A DNA stretch of 36,470 nt, taken from NCBI GenBank assembly GCA_020850475.1, contig JADZEO010000058.1, positions 1 to 36,470 of the forward strand, read 5' to 3'. The notes beneath the pieces are model-generated. The model saw nothing but the letters and a program-made list of their open reading frames with translations, was not told where the DNA came from and did not search any database. Source of the stretch: Bdellovibrionales bacterium. Its GTDB lineage: Bacteria; Bdellovibrionota; Bdellovibrionia; Bdellovibrionales; UBA1609. The translations under genes and the position numbers were made by a program. Each line of letters starts with the position of its first letter. Positions within the stretch are counted from its first letter, which is position 1. Shown one piece after another: positions 31,918 to 36,470 of the stretch.

Positions 31918-32550
31918 ATGGCAAAAAAAGTGGGTAAGATCGCTCGCTATCGGATTCAACGTCGCCTGGGAGTTGAACTTCCTGGTTTGGGAAAGGCTGG
32001 CGCCTTAGAACGACGCCCCTATCCTCCCGGTCAAAACGGTAATCGCCGTCGCAAATATTCCGACTTTGCGCTTCGCCTTGAGGAGAAACAAAAAATCCGT
32101 TGCAACTATGAGTTGCGCGAGAAGCAACTTCGTCGCTTCATTCGTGATTCTAAACGCGGATCTGGAACTAACTGGGTGGCTAAACTCGCAGGACTCCTTG
32201 AGAGCCGCTTAGATTCAGTGGTTTTCCGTTTGGGTTTTGCGCCAAGCATTCGCTCTGCTCGCCAGTTGGTAAGCCATGGCCATGTTTTGGTTGACGGCAA
32301 GGTTTGCAATGTTTCCTCTGCAACCCTGAAGCCCGGTACCAAGATCAGCTTGAAACCAAAGGCTTATGAAAATCAAATTGTGCTTCGTGCTCAACAAGCC
32401 CCCCGCCTTGAACTTCCCGACTTCCTTCGCAAAGAAGATGAAGGCGGCGTTCAAGTTGGTGTTGTTCAGGCCGTACCTGGTGTCGAACACATCCCCTTCC
32501 AATTTGATGCGGGATTGTTCACTGAGTACTACGCCGCTCGTAAGGCTTAA
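31918..32550 (+). CDS. rpsD: 30S ribosomal protein S4
   Basis: A 210-residue ribosomal protein (E. coli 206). It binds 16S rRNA early in assembly and lines the mRNA entry path. S4 family signatures: KIARYRIQRRLGVELPG, the RPYPPGQNGNRRRKYSDF stretch, EKQKIRCNYELREKQLRR, and the S4 RNA-binding domain LESRLDSVVFRLGFAPSIRSARQLVSHGHVLVDG. The four zinc-binding Cys of the C+ form are missing, so it is a C-minus S4. It stands alone, with its own promoter and terminator. In most bacteria S4 sits with rpsM, rpsK and rpoA; none of these is nearby, so this may be a second copy or a relocated gene. GAGG lies 8 bases before the ATG. Codons look different (more T-ending) from the neighbours, as expected for a highly expressed gene. 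Confidence 0.96.
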   Translation: MAKKVGKIARYRIQRRLGVELPGLGKAGALERRPYPPGQNGNRRRKYSDFALRLEEKQKIRCNYELREKQLRRFIRDSKRGSGTNWVAKLAGLLESRLDSVVFRLGFAPSIRSARQLVSHGHVLVDGKVCNVSSATLKPGTKISLKPKAYENQIVLRAQQAPRLELPDFLRKEDEGGVQVGVVQAVPGVEHIPFQFDAGLFTEYYAARKA

Positions 32551-32590
32551 TTGCCTGAGTCGGCTGGCGCCAAAGAATCAACGCCAAATA

Positions 32591-32621
32591 AAAAGCCTCC
32601 CCAATTCGGGAGGCTTTTTTT
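32591..32621 (+). terminator. Bidirectional Rho-independent terminator after rpsD
   Basis: A 7-bp stem GCCTCCC/GGGAGGC (32595-32601 and 32608-32614, loop CAATTC) is followed by seven T (32615-32621) and preceded by four A with more A/T beyond. It can end both rpsD and the convergent secreted-protein gene at 32662. Confidence 0.93.
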
Positions 32622-32661
32622 ATGAGAAATCACTGATTCCTCTTGGATCTACAGGTCGACC

Positions 32662-33105
32662 CTAGATGCTCAAATCATTATGCAAGTAAATGACCTGACC
32701 TTTGATTTTCTTCTGTCCCGGCTCTAATGAATTAACAATATCAATACAGGTGCCGCTTAAAACTTGGCGGCCTTCGGAACGCAACTTTTCGGCGATGCGA
32801 TCAATTCGCTCCTGACAAGCGCGTTTGATGTCAGCTGAATACTGAGTGCCTAACACGAAGTCGATGGAAAAAAGAGGTTGGCCGGTGAGTCCGTGGGTAC
32901 GAAACCGCAGCTCAATCCCTGGCGGCAGATCTTCAAAAATTTGGAGAAGCCACGGGCGTCCCGCCAAGTAATCACGCTCCTCTTGAGTCAAGGTGGATTT
33001 AATCGGCGGAAAATTGGGGGGAAAAGTTGAGGCACGCGCCACACCCAACAAAATCCCAAATCCCACTAAGAAGCCCAACATCAAATGAATCAAATTGCGT
33101 TTCAT
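32662..33105 (-). CDS. Small secreted protein of unknown function
   Basis: A 147-residue protein with a clear signal peptide (LIHLMLGFLVGFGILLGVARA, cleavage after Ala25). The mature part is about 122 residues with two Cys (97, 120) that could form one disulphide. It contains FPPNFPPIKSTLTQEERDYLAG and an alpha/beta-type mix. No known family was recognised. AGGAGT lies 7 bases before the ATG. It converges on rpsD and shares its terminator; the next gene at 33369 is divergent. Confidence 0.78.
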   Translation of the reverse strand: MKRNLIHLMLGFLVGFGILLGVARASTFPPNFPPIKSTLTQEERDYLAGRPWLLQIFEDLPPGIELRFRTHGLTGQPLFSIDFVLGTQYSADIKRACQERIDRIAEKLRSEGRQVLSGTCIDIVNSLEPGQKKIKGQVIYLHNDLSI

Positions 33106-33368
33106 ATCCAGTACTCCTAAAAGACCATTTTGCCGTAGAACATTGCTTGTTCTCGGGCCCTGAAGTGCAAGAGTAGTACCTCGCTTGCGCCCAAAACCAA
33201 TCCCAAGGGAGCATAAATTTTCCAGTCCCGGGCGCTCATTTTTGTCACCGAGAGCCTTTTAACGGACACTTAGAGCGATCAGTACGAAGTGCTTTTTACT
33301 CGGTTGTTCAAGTTTGCGGCACGGAGGTTGCTGATCGAGGGGAGTGCATTTGGCGAAGGAGAAGCCCC
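33106..33368. other. 263-bp divergent intergenic region
   Basis: It must hold promoters for two divergent secreted-protein genes, but no convincing -35/-10 pair was seen. The inverted repeat at 33137-33153 is the only structure noted. Confidence 0.4.
33137..33153. promoter_or_regulatory. Inverted repeat AGAACA-N5-TGTTCT upstream of the small secreted gene
   Basis: A 6-bp perfect inverted repeat with a 5-base centre, 32 bases before the ATG of the gene on the minus strand. It could be an operator; nothing else supports that. Confidence 0.2.
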
Positions 33369-33893
33369 ATGATTCGATCCTTAGGCATCATTGTCGCTCT
33401 TTTGATTCTATTGCTGGCGATCCCAGCCCACGCGGTTAAAGTGAAAGATCAGGTCGTCCGGCGCAAGGCCTTTTTTACTCCGGAGAATGGCACCGGGCTT
33501 TATACCCCTCTGGATCTTAAGAGCAAGCGCTACACCTTTACTCCCACCGATCATGAAATCTGCGGGCGGGCCTTGGTGCGCGATCAAGAAAATCTCGCCT
33601 ACTCTTGCACCCTCGAGCTCCCCGTGCGCTCAAGCCTTGGTCGCTTGCGCGAGCACGAAAGCGATCGCGAGATCAGCGTTAATTTTGGTGGAGTCCTCAA
33701 GAAAGTCCAGGTCCGCGTTTCCGCCGACGGCCGTTACGTCACCTTCTCCACCCGTTTCGATCAAACGGGTCTTGATTTTGACACCGCCGAATTCAACGAG
33801 GAGTTCTTTCAAATTTACGCCAAGACCGCCCAGCTCGTCATCGGCGAAGCCATGAACAACCAACCTTTGCGTATCAAGGTATTGGAAAACTAA
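33369..33893 (+). CDS. Small secreted protein of unknown function
   Basis: A 174-residue protein. The signal peptide (IIVALLILLLAIPAHA, cleavage after Ala22) is clear. The mature domain seems mostly beta (FTPTDHEICGRALV, SLGRLREHESDREISVNFGG, VQVRVSADGRYVTFST), with Cys65 and Cys80 that may pair. It was not recognised. AAGGAG lies 8 bases before the ATG. It ends 7 bases from the stop of the convergent beta-helix gene, and no terminator separates them. Confidence 0.78.
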   Translation: MIRSLGIIVALLILLLAIPAHAVKVKDQVVRRKAFFTPENGTGLYTPLDLKSKRYTFTPTDHEICGRALVRDQENLAYSCTLELPVRSSLGRLREHESDREISVNFGGVLKKVQVRVSADGRYVTFSTRFDQTGLDFDTAEFNEEFFQIYAKTAQLVIGEAMNNQPLRIKVLEN

Positions 33894-33900
33894 GGCTCGG

Positions 33901-35238
33901 CTACAGGGCCTGGAACCGATCCATTATCGCATTCAAGCAGTTGTTGGTGCTACTCCCGCCGTATTCAATGGCGCCCGCTTCGGTGGTGGCCGATCGACTT
34001 TGGCCGCAATAGTCGCTGACCACTTGTCCGTCTCGAGCGGCGCCCATAATGGTCGACTGCCCTGAAGTGGTAAGATGAAAATCTCCGGCCGAATAATTGT
34101 CGAATAGATTCTGACCGTCGATGATTTGATTGTTGACCTTCTGAGTGATCGAACCCCCATCAAAGGCCGAGATATTATCAGACACAATGTTACTCCGAAT
34201 TTGCGCCGTCGAACCGGGGCCCATCACATAAACGCCCGTTGTTCCGACAATGGTGTTGTGTACAACTTGAGTATTGGCGGCTTTGTTGAGTCGAATTCCA
34301 TCCTCACTGCACTCGGTAACGAGGTTGTTGCGGATAAATCCGTTGGTGTGTTCCAAAGTGCAGTCCATGGCCTCGCACTGCTGGGCCGAGGACGCACCCG
34401 CTCCACCCAGGGAGATCCCCACGCGCTGGCCCGAAGCAATGTGCCGAGAGCAAGCCAAGAGGTTTGACTCAATCAGGGCCTCACGAGAATTGCCGCCGAC
34501 CAAGATCCCATAGCTCAACTTATCACCAAAGTTTTTGACAAAGTCGTACATAAAATTGCGGCGAATGGTCCAGCGCGCTCCGCCGAGAACTTCAATCATC
34601 GCCACTTGTCCAGTCGTCTCCCGCGCCGAGACATTATGAAACTTATTGCCCTCGATGATGACATCGTCGGGAAACTCAAATGGATTGCCGTTAACCCCAG
34701 CACCCGAGCCGCGAATTCCCACGTTAAATTCCGAAAGCACACTATTGCGCACGATCACGTGATTGGCTCCGCCCATGATGTGAATGCCCGTCTCGCACTT
34801 GGTATGATCGGTGATTCCGCAGTCGCCACGCAAAACAAGGTTCTCGATAATTACAAAGGGCGACTTAATGACCAAACCTTGACTCACCGACGAGCCTGGA
34901 ATCATGGTAAAGAGTGAGTCTCCGGCATAGACCGAGCGAATGCGGATACGATCGTACATCGAGCCAGGCCGCGAGATTAAAACATCGCCTTCGAAATTGT
35001 AGGTGCCAGGTTTTACGACGATATCATCGCCCGGTTCGGCGACCGACAAAGCGGCCTTGAGTTGGGTCACGCTGGTGACTTCAACGAGTCGCTTGAATTT
35101 GAATTCCGTCGGTATCGAAGGTGTGCCCTGGCTCTGGCTGTTCCCGCCGGCTTGGCGAGCGGCAAAACCAGATCCGCAGCCTGAAAGCATCAGGATGAGA
35201 AGTAACATCAAAAGGTGAACCATTCCTGCGTGTTTCAT
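33901..35238 (-). CDS. Right-handed parallel beta-helix lipoprotein (PL6/chondroitinase B-like start)
   Basis: A 445-residue lipoprotein. The lipobox is LSGC (Cys21). After a Gly/Ser/Gln-rich spacer, VTSVTQLKAALSVAEPGDDIVVKPGTYNFEG resembles the opening of polysaccharide lyase family 6 and other beta-helix proteins. Many short strands with N-x-I/V repeats follow (for example VIVRNSVLSEFNVGIRGSG, VIIEGNKFHNVS, GFIRNNLVTECSEDGIRLN, QVVHNTIVG), typical of parallel beta-helix coils (PbH1). Catalytic Lys/Arg of PL6 could not be placed, so lyase activity is unproven; adhesion or polysaccharide binding are alternatives. GGGGA lies about 9 bases before the ATG; an ATG 5 codons later has worse spacing. 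It faces the convergent small secreted gene. Confidence 0.82.
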   Translation of the reverse strand: MKHAGMVHLLMLLLILMLSGCGSGFAARQAGGNSQSQGTPSIPTEFKFKRLVEVTSVTQLKAALSVAEPGDDIVVKPGTYNFEGDVLISRPGSMYDRIRIRSVYAGDSLFTMIPGSSVSQGLVIKSPFVIIENLVLRGDCGITDHTKCETGIHIMGGANHVIVRNSVLSEFNVGIRGSGAGVNGNPFEFPDDVIIEGNKFHNVSARETTGQVAMIEVLGGARWTIRRNFMYDFVKNFGDKLSYGILVGGNSREALIESNLLACSRHIASGQRVGISLGGAGASSAQQCEAMDCTLEHTNGFIRNNLVTECSEDGIRLNKAANTQVVHNTIVGTTGVYVMGPGSTAQIRSNIVSDNISAFDGGSITQKVNNQIIDGQNLFDNYSAGDFHLTTSGQSTIMGAARDGQVVSDYCGQSRSATTEAGAIEYGGSSTNNCLNAIMDRFQAL

Positions 35239-35525
35239 TTTCGAACGATCCCCGCCCCATTCGTGGAGGCCGCCATCAATATGATGTGCAAGAACAACTC
35301 CCGCCGTTTACCCACCGATTGCTTCTGAGCGTCCATGGAGTGAATAGCCCCTTCACACTGATCAAAAGCTATCTACCGGAACCGCGCCCAAGGCGTTTAA
35401 ATTCTAGACAGCGACCGGCAATTTAGAGCCCGCGGCCCTTGGCCAACCGCTCAAAATCATTTGGCTTAATCTGAGACTTTAAATCGAGGCACAGGGATTG
35501 AAAATCTCCCTCATGGCGGTGAAGA
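35239..35525. other. 287-bp divergent intergenic region
   Basis: It lies between the beta-helix lipoprotein gene (minus) and the last secreted-protein gene (plus). No good promoter pair, hairpin or small gene was identified. A minus-strand frame across 35423-35608 overlaps the plus-strand gene and has no supporting site. Confidence 0.4.
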
Positions 35526-36290
35526 ATGATCGTTCGATGTTTCATCATTTTGGCGTTTTTGCTCGAGACCGGTTCGGCCCATGGCGTGCTCCCGTCTGCG
35601 GCTCTCAACGCCCTGGCGATGGTACTTCAGCGCCAACTCACCATCACCATGTGCTCCAATCCTCAAGTGTTCCTCATACCAACCGAAATTCTTCTCCCCA
35701 ATTACGAGTCCCAGTTACAAAAGGCTCTCGATAACGAAAGGGTCGCCACCCTCGTAGGATTGGTTCGCAAAACTGATCTGCAGTATGAAACCTTTCAACA
35801 TCTTCACCTCTTGATGGAGTTGGCGGCCTTACTAGGAAAAACGGGAGACGTGGCGCTGTTAGCTCAGGTGCGATTTCGCACCTGCCAAAACCTCGAGACC
35901 CTCGATGCGGCGGTGGCCCAGCGGACGGACCAGATGCAGAGCAAATGCTATTTGCAGTCTTTCATTGGAGCCTATCCCATGTTGGCTGCCGAGATGTCTC
36001 AACGAGCCCTGCACCAACTACATCAAGCGGCCACACGATTTCCCAACGCCAAACCCCCGCGCTTGCGCCCAGACACGGTGCTGGTGTTGAACTTTGCACT
36101 CGAATTTAACGGCCTAAAACCCTTGCCGCCCAACAATAGCCCGCCGCTGGAGGAGTTAGTTTGGAGTGAAACCAACCGCTTTACTTCAATAGAAAACAAC
36201 GTTTACTTTGTTCCCGATCGCAGCTTTCGCTACCATCGGGATTGGATGGATGAGTGCTCTCTCAATCGGCCCGCTCCTGTGACCAAATAA
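35526..36290 (+). CDS. Secreted protein of unknown function, Cys-containing, mainly helical
   Basis: A 254-residue protein with a signal peptide (IVRCFIILAFLLETGSAHG, cleavage near 20). The mature part is mostly helical up to about residue 180 (ALNALAMVLQRQLT, ATLVGLVRKTDLQYETFQHLHLLMELAALLG) and has four Cys (43, 120, 141 and one near 245) that may form two disulphides. A Pro-rich stretch (about 195-215) comes before a final region with NRFTSIENNVYFVPDRSFRYHRDWMDEC. It was not recognised as a family. The ATG has only a weak GAAGA site. There is no adjacent gene to suggest a role. Confidence 0.72.
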   Translation: MIVRCFIILAFLLETGSAHGVLPSAALNALAMVLQRQLTITMCSNPQVFLIPTEILLPNYESQLQKALDNERVATLVGLVRKTDLQYETFQHLHLLMELAALLGKTGDVALLAQVRFRTCQNLETLDAAVAQRTDQMQSKCYLQSFIGAYPMLAAEMSQRALHQLHQAATRFPNAKPPRLRPDTVLVLNFALEFNGLKPLPPNNSPPLEELVWSETNRFTSIENNVYFVPDRSFRYHRDWMDECSLNRPAPVTK

Positions 36291-36470
36291 GTTTACACCC
36301 AAGGTAAAAACTTGGCTCCTCGGCTCTTCTCCGACCAATCAATATTGATCCTAATCAAGTTTGGTTTTGTTTTGCTTCACTTTGGAGCAAAGAAAAAGAA
36401 AATACTCGGAGTTTATCAAGAGGTCGTGTAGACTCAGTCAAAACAGCTGTGAACTCACACAAGCGACTTC
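36291..36470. other. 180-bp end region with no gene seen
   Basis: The window ends in a non-coding region. It holds a weak hairpin CCAAG-N7-CTTGG (36299-36315), with no T-run, and a perfect 12-bp palindrome ATCAATATTGAT (36338-36349). It may be upstream of a gene beyond the window. Confidence 0.4.

Noticed and set aside
33137-33153. LexA-type box (GAAC-N7-GTTC)
   Set aside because: The spacing and symmetry do not match the LexA boxes known to me, and no SOS gene is near.
35423-35608. 61-codon minus-strand frame
   Set aside because: It overlaps the start of the better supported plus-strand secreted gene and has no family features.
1-36470. Mobile element, prophage, CRISPR array or tRNA genes
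   Set aside because: No transposase, integrase, phage gene, regular repeat array or cloverleaf was recognised on either strand.

Overview
The window (about 36.5 kb, roughly 53% G+C, tightly packed) looks like chromosomal DNA of a Bdellovibrio-like predatory or delta-type bacterium (Bdellovibrionota). This is inferred from the N-terminus of an HNH/DUF222-type protein typical of that group, many secreted or lipobox proteins, PilZ and GGDEF regulators, several histidine kinases, and a beta-oxidation set like that of lipid-eating Gram-negatives. No transposase, integrase, phage gene, CRISPR array, tRNA or rRNA was seen, so this appears to be ordinary core/accessory chromosome and not an island.

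Left third (1-13.6 kb, all minus strand): a partial HNH/DUF222-like gene; a structured intergenic stretch; a 1000-residue subtilisin-family lipoprotein resembling tripeptidyl peptidase II; directly upstream of it a giant (about 2024-residue) bacterial alpha-2-macroglobulin with an intact CxEQ thioester motif and a strong sigma-70-type promoter; a pseudo-receiver/PilZ protein; and a membrane-anchored FadE acyl-CoA dehydrogenase ending in a textbook terminator.

Centre (13.6-24.7 kb): fadE is divergent from a TetR-family gene. The space between them holds two tandem palindromes 21 bp apart that overlap both predicted promoters, which suggests a self-contained fatty-acid switch. Next come a secreted protein of unknown role, a REC-GGDEF diguanylate cyclase (possibly translated from a leaderless GTG), and a FecR-like envelope protein with a possible outer-membrane barrel tail. 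A three-gene beta-oxidation operon follows (thiolase, FadJ/FadB-type fusion, LCAD-like acyl-CoA dehydrogenase), with a short, C-terminally truncated class III CoA-transferase/racemase diverging from it. With fadE, these genes cover the main steps of beta-oxidation.

Right third (24.7-36.5 kb): a minus-strand signalling operon of three overlapping genes (membrane sensor kinase, REC-histidine kinase, CheY-like regulator) runs into a gene for a glycine-rich surface protein whose start lies inside the regulator gene. Upstream are a PA14/FN3 lipoprotein and then a stand-alone ribosomal protein S4 gene with its own promoter and a bidirectional terminator, away from the usual alpha operon. The end holds three small secreted proteins of unknown function and a right-handed beta-helix lipoprotein.

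The best candidates for something new are the TetR/fadE double operator, the subtilase plus alpha-2-macroglobulin pair, the kinase relay coupled to a glycine-rich surface protein, and the FecR/barrel envelope-spanning protein. All functions are assigned from motifs read by eye; no database search was possible.
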